The notes beneath the pieces are model-generated. The model saw nothing but the letters and a program-made list of their open reading frames with translations, had not been told where the DNA came from and did not search any database. Source: Pyrenophora tritici-repentis (lineage: Eukaryota > Ascomycota > Dothideomycetes > Pleosporales > Pleosporaceae). From it: a stretch of DNA of 64,000 nt. The stretch covers positions 2,666,001-2,730,000 of the forward strand of contig NC_089393.1 in assembly GCF_003171515.1 (NCBI RefSeq), read 5' to 3'. The stretch's first letter is position 1. Every line of letters begins with the position of its first letter. Positions 21,827-33,700 of the stretch are shown in pieces. Position numbers and translations under genes: made by a program.

Positions 21827-24800
21827 ATGGAAGACGACGCCCCAAACTTCTCCTATGCCTACGGTGGCGCGCCCTCGACCCCCACAACCGCATCGTGGAA
21901 TCCCGCGTTGCGCAACGAGAAGGACGTCAGCAGCCCGCCAGTTAGCAGTCCGCCCGTGATCGAGAAACCCCAGACAAAGCCCGAGGCCCATCCATCGTCG
22001 GAGGAGGAGGAGGAGGAGAGCGAAGAGGAAGAAGAGGATGATGACGAGGAATCAGGCGAGGAGGAGAGCGAAGATGAGGACGAGGCCGAGGCACCGCTGA
22101 CCGACGAGGCTTCAGCACACAACAATGCCTCTCACGTACCGCATATCACACAACAGCCTCAAGTGCTACAGCCCCAGGAGGGTGAAGCAGAAGTTGCGAA
22201 AAAGGAGGATCTGGTCAGCGCAATAGAGGCGCTCGACATAATGGAGGCGGAAGCTGCACCGCAACCGACACCCGCGCCCGTATCCGCACCCGCGCCCGCG
22301 CCTGCGCCTGCACTTGCACCCATACCCGCTCAGCATGAATCAAGCGAAGAGGATGCGTCAGACGGGGAAGAGAGCGAGGAGGAAAGTTCAGAAGAGGAGG
22401 CGGCGGCGGCGGCGGCGCATGAGGAACATCCGGAGGAGAACTATGAGCATCAGGGGGAAAGTACAGCTCTGGAAGACGCCATGACGGAGAGTGTAAAAGT
22501 GCCTCTTGTAGCAGACACGGAAGCGGATGAATGGGGCGCTTCAGGCGACGACGCATTCGATCTCGGCGTAGGGCAACAAGAAACACCTTTAGAGACACCT
22601 CTGGCTGAGGCTGTTGGGACGACAGTAGGAGATGACGCCATCGGGAATACCACAGTAGGCGGCAACACAGGAGCCGACATTGACTGGGGGAATACAGAAG
22701 GCCAGGACGACTTCTTCGGCGTAATCGCGAGTGCTAGCCAGCAAATCGAACCCGCACAGCCCAATGACCAAAGTCCGGGCGCGCATATAGTGGAAACTGG
22801 AACAAAGGCCCCCGAGAAGAGTGAATGGGACTTGGATCTGGATCTGGACGATGACTTTTTACCCGACAAGGAAGAGACACCGGCCTTTGAATTGAGCGAC
22901 GATGAAGGCTTCCTCGACGAGGAACCTGCTATGCCGGCGCAGCAGCCAGTACAGCCAACTCCCACAGTGACTTCGTCAAGATATGCGCCGCAAGTTACAG
23001 GTCCAATATCATCTCCAGCCCCTGTTGCAAACCCGTACGCATCTCCAGCACAACAAATGCCTGCGGTTGCACCGGCCTATAATGGTTTCGGTCAAAATGT
23101 CGTGTATCAACAACAGCAGCCCCGACCTCCAATGGCGAACTCGGCACAGAGTTTTGTAGACAAGTCCAAAGGAGGCTACGCTTCACCCTATGACCTACCG
23201 GAAGATATCATTACTACCCGCAAACGACCGGCACCTCGAACGACAGTCTCAGCTGTACAACCCACCCCTCCACCTCCGCGCACCAGCAGTGTCAACTCCA
23301 ACACTGGACCCCCGCGGCCTCCTTTTTCGTCGAGCATGTCCGTGTCCAGCCTGTCTCCTCCGTCTTCTGGTCAATCTATGCGAGCACAGATGACTGGCAT
23401 GCCTCCAGTTGCGCCACCAAAACCCGCATCAACATCAAAGTCGCCTTCAAGCGATTTCTTCGCCGAGTTGCCTGTGACGACTAAGCCACGGCCTTCAGGG
23501 CGTTACACTCCACAGCCGAATGTGCCTGTCCAGCCTGTCCAGCCTCCACCTCATCAGGCTCCGCCCCACCAAACGCCGCCCCAGATGCCTCCAGTCCACC
23601 ATCCTCAAATGGCACAGAAAGAACGCACAGCTTCCTGGTCGTCTTTGAGGAACGAGATTCTTCCTGATGCAAGCAATGTTGCCACGCCTCCTCCGTTCAG
23701 ACAACCTGAGCAATTACCCATGTTTCCTACCCAGCCGTCCGTACCTACGCGGACCAACAGCCTTCCTGTACCTCAGCCTGTATCTGCACCGACTACAAGT
23801 AGATACTCACCTGCTCCTCCTCCATCAGGGCCAGCTGCCAATGCGCGATACTCCCCGGCATCTCCAAGTGCACCAAGTGCACCAGCTGCTCCTGCAGCAA
23901 ATTCAAGATACTCACCTGCACCGCCACAACCAGGACAGCCTCATGCTAGGTACTCATCCGAACCACTCAACAACTTGACGCGGACTACATCGCAGCCGTT
24001 TGCACCCAGAACTTCAAGTCCATTAGCGTTTCATAGCGTGCCACAACAACAGGGCCAGGCACCTGAAACCTACGTCCAGCATGCACCGAACCACCAGGTT
24101 TCACAGTCTGCTGATGGCATATCTCGGCCCCCAGCCAGGAGTCCGCTGGGAGAGGTCAGCGAGATTGAGGAGCCAGAGCCAGAGCCAACCTTGAGCTCAC
24201 GACCGCCAACGTCGGGAAGATCAGAAACTCCTCCCCCTCCGCGAAGTGCAGCTTCATCGTTAGTCAGCTCACCACGAAAGAGAGACGCCTACACACCACG
24301 TTATCAGCCAGTGCAACCAGCGGTTCCACAACGCTCCCAGTCTCAGTCTCCAACATCGACTATGAAGCAACCCGTGCGTAGTCTAAGTACCTCGGACCAC
24401 GCCGGATATGGTATGATGCCACCTACAATGGGCTATGGCACGTCCCTTGCGGTGTCTAACACTGCCAATGTCATTCCTCAACGCCGCCAGGTATCCGCGA
24501 CCTACGATTTCATCCTCCCCGAAGACGAACGTGCGAGTGATCCGCTTGAAAGATGGAAAGGGCATCCCGTGTTTACTTGGGGGTTAGGTGGTAACGTTGT
24601 GACGAGCTTCCCGAAGCAAATTCCTCGATACGGTGGGGGAGGCTCAGCACCAATGATGAAGAGCAACCCCGGCGAGATCAACATTCAGAGCATCAAGGAG
24701 GTCCTCCCTCTACCAGAAGACGTTGCCAAGTTTCCAGGGCCGCTCAAGGCCAAGGGCAAGAAAAAGGACGTTTCTGCCTGGTTAGGTCGCAAGATCGAAA

Positions 24801-27400
24801 CACTAGACAGCCAGTCCAAGGCACCCGGGCTTGAGCATTCGCTCAGTGAAGACGAGATCAAACGCCTTGAGGACAGAACTCTTTTATGGAAGCTCATGCA
24901 GGTACTGATTGACAACGATGGCAAGTTGGAAGGTATACCTGCCGAAGCTGCTGTCAAGAAGCTACTGTCGCCAGTAGTTGATGACCCTACCGATGCGGAA
25001 GGCTCATATTCGAGTGGTGCAGACATCGTCGGGCGGTCGAGAACTAACACTTTGAACGGCCAAGCAGAACCCTCGGATCCGCGAGTGGTGGAAGATCTAC
25101 AAAGTATGCTTATCAAGGGTGATCGTGAGAAGGCCGTCTGGCATGCTGTCGACCATCGATTATGGGGCCATGCCATGCTACTCTCCTCGACTCTTAGCAA
25201 GGACACATGGAAGCAAGTCGTCCAAGAGTTCGTTCGCAAAGAAGTTAAGAAAGTTGGACGTAGCAACCAGGCGTTGGCTGTTTTGTACGAGGTCTTTGCT
25301 GGGAATCACGAGGACTGTATCGATGAACTAGTGCCGGCATCAGCTCGTGCCGGATTCCAAATGGTGAGTGCTGATGGCGCCGGAGCACCGCAGAACGCAC
25401 TCCAAGGGTTGGATAAATGGCGCGAGACGGTCGCTTTGATTCTCAACAACCGGAGTGAGGGAGACGCTTATGCACTACTGTCCCTCGGAAAGCTTCTAGG
25501 TCAGTACGGCCGCATCGAAGCTGCGCACATCTGCTTCATTTTTGCCCGCGCTGTTGTCAAAGTTGGCGGAGTCGATGACCCACTAGCCAACCTTGTGCTT
25601 TTAGGCGCTGACCATCACTTGCACCCCCTGGAGATGGGCATCGAACTTGAGCCAATACTGTTGACGGAGGTTTACGAGTTTGCGCTTTCTTTGTCATCAC
25701 CAACTGGTTCCTATGTGATCCCTCACTTGCAGAATTACAAGCTTGCGCATGCGTATCAATTGGCGGAGAATGGGCACAGGACGGATGCGCAGGCATACTG
25801 CGATGCTATCGCGGCGGCTATGAAGGCAACCACAACTATCTCACCTTACTACAACGCGGCTTTCATTACTAGTCTGGAAGACTTGAGCAAACGACTTTCG
25901 CAGTCTCCCAAGGACGGCTCGTCGTCGTGGATCTCCAAGCCAAGCATGGACAAAGTGGGAAGCTCGCTGCTTTCAAAGTTCAACAGCTTTATCGCAGGAG
26001 AAGACGACGACGCGTCTGGAAACAAGTCGGGTGGGACAGAGGCCGGACCTTTTGCTAAGATCGCCGGTGACAGCCCGGCCCTCACGCCTTCACAGTCAAA
26101 TGCGGATCTCTATGGCGCCATGTCGGGCTATGGTGTACCTGCGCAGCCAGCTGCCCCTGGCAATTCAAGGTATGCACCGTCGAATGCATATGCGCCGAGG
26201 TCATCTTCAGAGCAACAACGGTCTCGTTACGAACCCCAGGGTCGACCATCGATGGAGTCCAACGACAGCGTCGGCATGAGAGCGGTTTCGGATAACTACA
26301 TGCCCATGACTCCAAACTCTGGCCCGTACAGCCCAAGAGAGGCGCAATTGAGTCCTCCGAGCGCCCGCACATTGGCCAAAGCACAGTCGTACTCACCGCT
26401 TCGTCCAGAGTACATGCCAACTCAGCCGTCTTATGGTAGCCTTTACATGGCCACTCCTTCTAGTGGACATTCGCCATTGGCACCTGCATTTAATGGCTAT
26501 CAGCCCCAGGCGAACTCTGAAGAACCAGCGGAGCCAGCAGGTCCAACATCGAATGAGCAGACGTATGGCCGATACGGACCTTCTTCAAGCACATTCGATG
26601 CTCCTGGATACCAGCCTTATGTGCCCGACGAGGATGACAAGGAAGAGGAACAACCAAAGAAGAAGAAGTCTTTCATGGACGACGACGACGACGATGACGA
26701 CTTGGCCGCTCGTGCCTCCGCTCTGAAGATCAGCGGAGGCAACAGCAGCTCCAAGTCTGAAGCAGACCGAAAAGCAGACGAGGCCTTCCGTAAAGCCGCT
26801 GAAGCAGATGCCCAGCGCGACAAGGAAGCAGCCACTGCAAAGAAGGGCGGCTGGCTTTCCGGTTGGTTCAAGAAAGACCCCAACGCGGGCCCTGGACCCA
26901 TCAAGGCCAAGCTTGGAGAAGAAAACAGCTTCTACTTCGATCCGGAGCTCAAAAAGTGGGTCAACAAGAAGGGCGGTGCTACAGACACGGGTAAGCCCGC
27001 TGCTACACCCCCGCCACCACGCGCTGGTCCCCCCGGCGGCGCTGCTCGCAGTATCTCTGGTACTTCGTCCATGGGACCTCCCGGCGCAGGTGCTTTGCGT
27101 CCACCCACTTCCAACCCGCGCGCTTCGTCGTTGCCGCCCCCTCTGAACTCTGCTGGCTCCCGCGCGTCTACGCCGGGTATACAGGAGTCGGATGAAGAGG
27201 GCCTTGTGGGACCCAGACCACCTACTCTGCCACGCCCTAGCTTTGGAGCAGCGTCTGGTCCGCCGTCTCGGCCGGGTACCGGTATGAGCAATGCTAGTAG
27301 CATTGATGACTTGCTGGGTGCGCCGCAGGCGAGAAAGGGACCCGGTCCGAAGAAGAAGAAGGGAGGGCGATATGTTGATGTACTGAAAAAAGAGGGATAG
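21827..27400 (+). CDS. SEC16: COPII coat assembly protein Sec16
   Basis: One uninterrupted frame of 1857 residues. Sec16 is the peripheral ER-exit-site scaffold that binds Sec23, Sec24, Sec13/31 and Sar1. Regions: an acidic Glu/Asp/Ser-rich N-terminus (about residues 45-90 and 165-200); a long Pro/Gln/Ser-rich disordered stretch to about 880; a central conserved segment beginning ATYDFILPEDE (about 889) with SDPLERWKGHPVFTWGLGG, leading into the alpha-helical ACE1-like domain (LLIKGDREKAVWHAVDHRLWGHAMLLSS region, about 1100-1400); and a C-terminal Sec23-binding region with WLSGWFKKDPN and GEENSFYFDPELKKWVNKK (about 1674-1715), typical of fungal Sec16. Polyalanine and (PA)n runs near 140-170 and 180-200 are low complexity. 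Length is normal for Pezizomycotina. Confidence 0.95.
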   Translation: MEDDAPNFSYAYGGAPSTPTTASWNPALRNEKDVSSPPVSSPPVIEKPQTKPEAHPSSEEEEEESEEEEEDDDEESGEEESEDEDEAEAPLTDEASAHNNASHVPHITQQPQVLQPQEGEAEVAKKEDLVSAIEALDIMEAEAAPQPTPAPVSAPAPAPAPALAPIPAQHESSEEDASDGEESEEESSEEEAAAAAAHEEHPEENYEHQGESTALEDAMTESVKVPLVADTEADEWGASGDDAFDLGVGQQETPLETPLAEAVGTTVGDDAIGNTTVGGNTGADIDWGNTEGQDDFFGVIASASQQIEPAQPNDQSPGAHIVETGTKAPEKSEWDLDLDLDDDFLPDKEETPAFELSDDEGFLDEEPAMPAQQPVQPTPTVTSSRYAPQVTGPISSPAPVANPYASPAQQMPAVAPAYNGFGQNVVYQQQQPRPPMANSAQSFVDKSKGGYASPYDLPEDIITTRKRPAPRTTVSAVQPTPPPPRTSSVNSNTGPPRPPFSSSMSVSSLSPPSSGQSMRAQMTGMPPVAPPKPASTSKSPSSDFFAELPVTTKPRPSGRYTPQPNVPVQPVQPPPHQAPPHQTPPQMPPVHHPQMAQKERTASWSSLRNEILPDASNVATPPPFRQPEQLPMFPTQPSVPTRTNSLPVPQPVSAPTTSRYSPAPPPSGPAANARYSPASPSAPSAPAAPAANSRYSPAPPQPGQPHARYSSEPLNNLTRTTSQPFAPRTSSPLAFHSVPQQQGQAPETYVQHAPNHQVSQSADGISRPPARSPLGEVSEIEEPEPEPTLSSRPPTSGRSETPPPPRSAASSLVSSPRKRDAYTPRYQPVQPAVPQRSQSQSPTSTMKQPVRSLSTSDHAGYGMMPPTMGYGTSLAVSNTANVIPQRRQVSATYDFILPEDERASDPLERWKGHPVFTWGLGGNVVTSFPKQIPRYGGGGSAPMMKSNPGEINIQSIKEVLPLPEDVAKFPGPLKAKGKKKDVSAWLGRKIETLDSQSKAPGLEHSLSEDEIKRLEDRTLLWKLMQVLIDNDGKLEGIPAEAAVKKLLSPVVDDPTDAEGSYSSGADIVGRSRTNTLNGQAEPSDPRVVEDLQSMLIKGDREKAVWHAVDHRLWGHAMLLSSTLSKDTWKQVVQEFVRKEVKKVGRSNQALAVLYEVFAGNHEDCIDELVPASARAGFQMVSADGAGAPQNALQGLDKWRETVALILNNRSEGDAYALLSLGKLLGQYGRIEAAHICFIFARAVVKVGGVDDPLANLVLLGADHHLHPLEMGIELEPILLTEVYEFALSLSSPTGSYVIPHLQNYKLAHAYQLAENGHRTDAQAYCDAIAAAMKATTTISPYYNAAFITSLEDLSKRLSQSPKDGSSSWISKPSMDKVGSSLLSKFNSFIAGEDDDASGNKSGGTEAGPFAKIAGDSPALTPSQSNADLYGAMSGYGVPAQPAAPGNSRYAPSNAYAPRSSSEQQRSRYEPQGRPSMESNDSVGMRAVSDNYMPMTPNSGPYSPREAQLSPPSARTLAKAQSYSPLRPEYMPTQPSYGSLYMATPSSGHSPLAPAFNGYQPQANSEEPAEPAGPTSNEQTYGRYGPSSSTFDAPGYQPYVPDEDDKEEEQPKKKKSFMDDDDDDDDLAARASALKISGGNSSSKSEADRKADEAFRKAAEADAQRDKEAATAKKGGWLSGWFKKDPNAGPGPIKAKLGEENSFYFDPELKKWVNKKGGATDTGKPAATPPPPRAGPPGGAARSISGTSSMGPPGAGALRPPTSNPRASSLPPPLNSAGSRASTPGIQESDEEGLVGPRPPTLPRPSFGAASGPPSRPGTGMSNASSIDDLLGAPQARKGPGPKKKKGGRYVDVLKKEG

Positions 27401-28478
27401 AGTTGATGAATGGCATGTTCTTCATGGGTTTTCAAGGAGTTGTGTATGATTGGGAGGGATTTTTGGGCATACGAGTCGCATAGACACATTCTGACGTACA
27501 GTAACGGTCTTGACGAATGCTGCACGCTGCATGCCGCAAGCTGCAATGCGCACCTGTGTTCCTGCATTAGAGTGCAGGCTGTCATGGGTTACTCGTTTTG
27601 CTTTGCTCCTCTGTTTTGCTTTCCCCTGGACAAAGATTTTGTACAATAGATATTCGTTTCTGCGTTATCATTTTTCTTCATCTCTCAATCCAATTACTAT
27701 TTTGCAAGATCATTATTATCTCCTGAATCCTTCTGCTTTGACGAGATAATAAGTACACGTTGATGATAGTCGTGGCCCTGTTGCCAAGCCGCAAAACAAA
27801 GAAGATACGAAGCTGTGCCGGCCCCACCAAATCGGCAGTCGCGTCCGAGGAACCATCGAAAAAGGAAATGACGCACGCCACGCTGCATGCACATGCACTG
27901 ACATGCTACGTACATGCACTGACATGCTACGTACATGGGTGGCCCAAGCAGGCAAGCGACGCCATTATCTTGTCTGTGACCATTATCTTGATTGCCGATT
28001 TGCTGATTTGAATAATCCTTACGTTTTTGCACGTGGGTGCAAACGTGGTTGGTTATGCCGAGGGCTTATCTCAATGCTTAAGTCGATAACTCCACGTGCG
28101 GCTGAGCAAGTCTGGGTGGAGCGCGTCACGATAGCAGGGCAGCGTCACACTGCATTTGGGACTAGGAGGGTCGATTTCGCCGTTGAGAGAGCCATCGGGC
28201 TGTCTTTCGGCCTACTTGACGTCGAGCGCTGGGCGCGCGTAACTAGTTAGAGCGGGGAAACTAGACAATCGAACGGGGAAGACAGCTCTTTTGAATCAAG
28301 CGACTTGATCTCGTATTCCCCTTATCCCAGGCTATCTGGCTTGTCCTCCATCGCACGGTTACTGCGGGTAAGAATCGCCTATCTATAACGCCGTTGCGCT
28401 GCGCCTTTTCGATTTCGGCTTCCAAACCCTCATTGTTTTGCGATATTCTTCGTTGTTCGCCGCATGTGAGCGCTGGCC
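27401..28478. other. Intergenic, SEC16 3' end and permease promoter
   Basis: About 1.08 kb without a supported gene. It contains a 21-bp tandem duplication (27891-27932) and otherwise ordinary sequence. ORFs here (for example 27760-28011 on +, 27697-28032 on -) have no recognisable features. Confidence 0.5.
27891..27932. repeat. Two perfect tandem copies of a 21-bp unit
   Basis: Copies are 27891-27911 and 27912-27932, each reading ACATGCACTGACATGCTACG plus T. The unit is itself built from ACATGC-like words. Probably a neutral slippage duplication. Confidence 0.85.
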
Positions 28479-30230
28479 TTGGCAAGGACGACAAATCCCG
28501 AATTCGACGACTCATCAACCATGGCGAAGAGAAGCGTTTCCCTCGCCGGGAGCGCAACAAGGGCTGGAAGCACAGCAATGCATAACAACGACGGGGCTGC
28601 GAATGCTGCCCTGGCGAAGATGGGCTATCAGTCGGAGCTTCCTCGCAATCTCAGCATGCTTTCTGTCTTGGGCATGTCGTTTGCTATTATGGCGGTTCCA
28701 TTTGGTCTGTCAACGACAATGTACATTACGCTTACGGACGGTCAATCGGTGACGATTCTGTATGGCTGGATTCTCGTTTCGCTCATCTCGCTGTGCATTG
28801 CGGCGTCCTTGGCGGAGATTTGCGCCGTTTATCCCACGGCGGGCGGCGTCTACTACTGGTCTGCGATGCTATCTACACGGGAGTGGGCTCCTATAGCTTC
28901 CTGGGTGACTGGATGGCTCACTTTGGTCGGCAATTGGACTGTGACGTTGTCTATCAATTTCTCTGGTGGTCAACTAATCCTCAGTGCGATTACTCTTTGG
29001 GACGAGGATTTCGTGCCAAATCAGTGGCAGACGGTACTCATGTTTTGGGCTGTAATGCTGGTATGCATGAGCGTTAACATCTTTGGAGCCAAATACCTGG
29101 ATCTTATCAACAAAATTTGTATTTACTGGACGGCGAGCAGCGTGGTTATTATCATGATTGTGCTTTTGAGCATGGCCGATAACAAGAGAGATGCCGAGTT
29201 TGTTTTCTCGCATTATGACGCGAGTCAGAGTGGATGGTAAGTGTAGTCTTTGGTTGAAGCCGAGTGTAGTGCTGACTTTCTCAGGCCAGCTGGATGGGCC
29301 TTCTTCGTGGGTCTCCTTCAAGCCGCCTACACGCTGACTGGTTACGGTATGGTGGCCTCCATGTGCGAGGAAGTGGATAACCCGTCTCGGGAGGTTCCCA
29401 AGGCCATTTTCCTCTCCGTTGCCGCTGCTGGTGTCACTGGAGTCATCTACCTCATCCCCATACTTTTCGTCCTCCCCGACGTGCAACTTCTTCTCGACGT
29501 GGCAAACGGACAACCCATTGGCCTTCTCTTCAAAACGGTTACCGGTAGCGCGGGTGGAGGTTTCGGTCTCCTTTTCCTCATCCTTGGGATCCTCTTCTTT
29601 GCAGGCACCGGCGCCTTGACTGCTGCATCACGTTGCACCTACGCCTTTGCCCGTGACGGCGCCATTCCCGGTTCGCGTCTCTGGGCCAAGGTAGATAAGC
29701 GCTTCGATATCCCGCTCATGGCACTGGTCCTCTCCACGCTTGTAGATTGCCTCCTCGGCCTCATCTACTTTGGCTCCTCGGCAGCTTTCAACTCTTTCAC
29801 TGGTGTGGCTACAATTTGCCTCAGTACCTCGTACGGCATGCCCATTCTCATCTCCGTACTTCGCGGCCGCAAGGCTGTTCGCCACTCTACCTTCTCCCTA
29901 GGCCGCTTCGGATACGCTATCAATGTTGCTATGATTGGTTGGATCTGCTTGGCTGTCGTGTTGTTTTGCATGCCGGTTAGTTTGCCAGTAGAGGCCGCTA
30001 CGATGAACTATGCCAGTGTAGTGTTTGCAGGCTTTGCGGCGATTAGTGTGGCCTGGTACTTCATCAGGGGACGCAAGGAATTTTCAGGCCCGCCCGTGCC
30101 GGCCAATCTGGAGCCAGGTGAGGAGGGGGTCGTGACTGGGCTTTCGGTACAGGAGAGCAGGCAGGATATTGAGGGCAAAGGGGATGCGGATAAGGGAAGC
30201 CCGGATAGCGGGCATGACAAGGTCTTTTGA
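28479..30230 (+). CDS. APC-superfamily permease (amino acid / GABA / choline type)
   Basis: Exons 28479-29236 and 29285-30230 (48-bp intron, GTAAGT..CTCAG; the Trp codon is split TG|G) give 567 residues. About twelve hydrophobic helices are visible. The first is preceded by LPRNLSMLSVLGMSFAIMAVPFG, and AEICAVYPTAGGVYYWSAMLS is the conserved segment of the fungal ACT group, which includes Uga4 (GABA) and Hnm1 (choline). ASRCTYAFARDGAIPGS before the cytoplasmic loop is also typical. Plasma-membrane import of an amino acid or quaternary amine is the likely role; the substrate cannot be chosen from sequence. The C-tail is acidic and charged. An alternative start is the Met at 28521. Confidence 0.88.
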
Positions 30231-30788
30231 AGTAGCAATCCTGACTAGGGTTGTAGGATGCTTCTAGGGGGATGGGGGTGCGCATTGGATTGTACATCAG
30301 CATAAGTTGGAATACCAACTTTTAAATACTGTCACTTTTGGCTTGTCTGGCTGGTATGCGGGGGTGAGTTCGTGAAGGTGATGGAGTTGAATCACGCTAA
30401 GCCGGCGCTAATGCATGCGGTCCGCTGAGACGCGGTGCGCGCGGATTCCAACATGACAAACGACTGTCAACAGACATTCATCTTCTAATGGACGTGCCCG
30501 CCTACGTAAACGATGGCAATGAGGTGAGTTTCTAGTCCCTACCTCGTCGCATCAGCCCTTGCATTCTCCGCCCGTTGGCCCACAAAAACCAAACAGATAA
30601 TCCATCATTCAACTTTACTGTCGCGCTCTTCATGTCCACAAAAGTACACCTCTCATCGTCGCCGCTCGGTCTCACTCTTTCTAGTTCCTATCTTGTAGTT
30701 TCTACCCCTCAGATCAATCCTTCCTTACAATCTAAACGACGTCACATTCTCCCCGCGAACCCCACAATCTGAACACGGCAGATTTAAC
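30231..30788. other. Intergenic, permease 3' end and promoter of the WD40 gene
   Basis: 558 bp. The last 200 bp are pyrimidine-rich (CT tracts near 30650-30730), as often seen before fungal start codons. No supported ORF. Confidence 0.5.
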
Positions 30789-33700
30789 ATGCCTAGAGAC
30801 TGGCGACATTCAATAGTCGACCTTACAAACGGCGACGACGATAGTGATGACAGCGATAAAGGTTCACTGGCTTCGTTACCCATGGTCATGGGCCCTTCCA
30901 ACACCCAACATGTCGCATCGCCCACAGGTTCGCGACTGACGAATGCGCCCCGGCCCGTGCCTGCCATAGCGCGACAAGAAGCTGCATACCCACTTTTCCC
31001 ACAAAGCACATCGCAGCCCGCTGCGCTCCCATACACAAACTCTATAGCGTCACAGCATACACACGTTGGAGGTACATCGTTCATAAACTTGAGCACGTCG
31101 TCGGGCGCGGTCACTATGGGGAATAGCGCAAGCAAATATGTGCCTATGCCAAGGCATGTATATGCTGAGACAAGTGCATCAGACTACGCTGAGAGGGCGC
31201 CAAAGAGGATGCGAATGGATGCTGCAGGCACCTCGTCAACACCAAGCACTCCGAGCTTACCTATGCCCGCTCCAGCGTATACACAACCAATAACGCAGCA
31301 GGCAAACACGAGGCATCAGAACGGAACGTCTATACCGCCGCCTTTTCGAAACCTCGCTCCTAGTGGCTCTACGCCCTGGAAACCTGGGACCGAGGGCAGG
31401 CCTCCTTCTGTTCAAGACATCAACCGAGCGCTGAAGACGAAGACGAGACCGACACCTGTCCTTGGAAACTTGGACACGAGCACTCCACGTACACTGCATA
31501 TCAGTCGGAAATCCCCGAGTAGTCCTTTCGCACGAAATGGAGCAGGTCCTGATGGATATGTTGGTGAGCCTGTTCCGTTGACAACATCGCACACACAAGA
31601 GGAGGCGCGAAACTTGCCGCAGGCTCCCATGGGGCAACCTACATATACCTCATACTCCGTTTTCCAAGATGCACGGAGACCAGAGATCGCCATGAGCGCA
31701 ACAAGTATACCAGGTCCAGCACAGGTCCGTCCTCCGTCGGCCACAGAAAAGGCCTCGTCAAGACCAAGCTACTTTGCTGACCTTGCCCAGGAGCCGCGAG
31801 ACGAGGACAATGATAGTGTCATTTCAGATATGTCGGAACCCCCAGAACCAGTCTCAAAGCCTCGGGAACAGACTAGCAATGTTACGCCCCATTCGTCGCG
31901 GATAGCTCCACCCACCATGCCAGCGCATCCTCAGCCCACTCCAGGAGGAAAATCTCGGCGCAAGAACGGCACCTGTCAATTCGACATGGCTCAAGATCAC
32001 TTTCTAATCTTCTTGAAAGAAGTCAAGCAATACAAATGGTCAGACATCACCGCGGAGTACAACAAGTACATGCCTCATCGACAATATCATTCACTGCAGT
32101 CGCGTTACTCCACGCTTTTGAATAAAAGAGACCGATCGCAAGATCCGTCCACTCTCATCTTGCCCCCTCAATTTGCTTCAGAAGCGAACATCGACTGGGC
32201 AAATATTCACCCACTCGGCCCTTCCTCCAAGCCACCCAGGCCACCCCTACAGCATAATACACCGCGCTTAAATTTTGTACGTAACCCACCTACCCGGCTT
32301 CAGGAGCAAGTTTCGAGCCGGCTGCCTATCCAGCAGGCTGAACATGACTACTCTTCCGGTGCAGACTCTGCGCCTCGACGTGAGCGAACACGCCGTGCGC
32401 AACGGGTAAATTATACCTGGCCAAAACAACGAGGTGTCGCAGCAGACGACCTGGACAACACGCCTAAGGAGGCCGTTCGAAGCTATTCAAGTGATGAAGT
32501 TTTTGCAAGGTCTGAATCGCCTCCAGAAGAAGACGCTCCTCTACCTAGCAAAGCCGTCGCTGTAGATAATATCCCAGTAGATGTCGAATTCGAGGTAGAA
32601 GACGCAAAAGTAGGATTGAGTTTACGGAGAAAGGGCTTGCGCGGTACATCGACTAAGCTCGTGCCCTACTTAAGTGCTTCGCAGCGTTCCTCAATACAAC
32701 ACCCAACTGGCCTGGATTGGGATCAGCTATCTAGTCGCGATTGGCAAAACGAAGTCTTGCATGTTGATTTCAGCACGGCTGAACTCAGGATAGTAGAGAA
32801 AGTGGTGTCGTCAATGAAGAAAATGTCGAGGTCTAGACATGCTACTTTGAAAAGGCAGCTCAGGGAAACCCTCAGAAGCTTGAACGAACCCAAGATGATA
32901 CAGCTGGTGGACGAGCTTCGACGACAATTGCCCCTTCGGGATAGGTCCAGTATTGAGGCGTTTGTACAGGACGCCAGGGCAGGCACCGTCGCCGAACAAC
33001 CACAGGTCAAAAGGCTTGCAGCTGCTCGCCCTGGGCTCGCAATGAGTTCCATTGAGAAGCCATCCACCATGTCCATGATACGAGAACGTGAGCTGGGCCG
33101 CCAATCACGAAGGGGTTGGCAAGCCGCGTCAAAGCCTCTCACATATCAGGTTAAAAACAAGTACATGGATAGCCTAGGCCCAGCAAAAAGTTGGACAGGT
33201 GCGTCGAGCGATATACACACCCTGGCCTGGGCACCGGATGGCGAGCACTTTGCAGCTGGTGCGGTTGCAGTCGACGATCCCGACTCGATACAGTATAATC
33301 GGCCCAACAATCTTTTGTTTGGGAATATGACGCATGGCACGATACACGAACTGGCCGAACACTACAAGAAGCGTGAGAGGACGGAGAGTGGTGCAAACTC
33401 TAGCCACGCCATGTTTGCTTCGCAAGATCCGAAGTTGTACACGACAGTCAGTGCCGTTGCCTTTTCAACTACTGGCAGATTCATGTACTCCGCAGGATAT
33501 GATGAGCATATAGGCATCTGGCATACGGATACCGACTCTGTCCAGCCCATCTTAGGTGCGAAGCTCAATGTTCGAGCGCAAATCGACATTCTATCAGTCA
33601 ATCGTACGCATGAAGGCATCTTGGCAACTGCAGCGAGGTCTGTCGATGAGAAAGCCATCAGGCTGCTAAAAATTGACGCAGAGGAACCGTCGCGGTTCGA

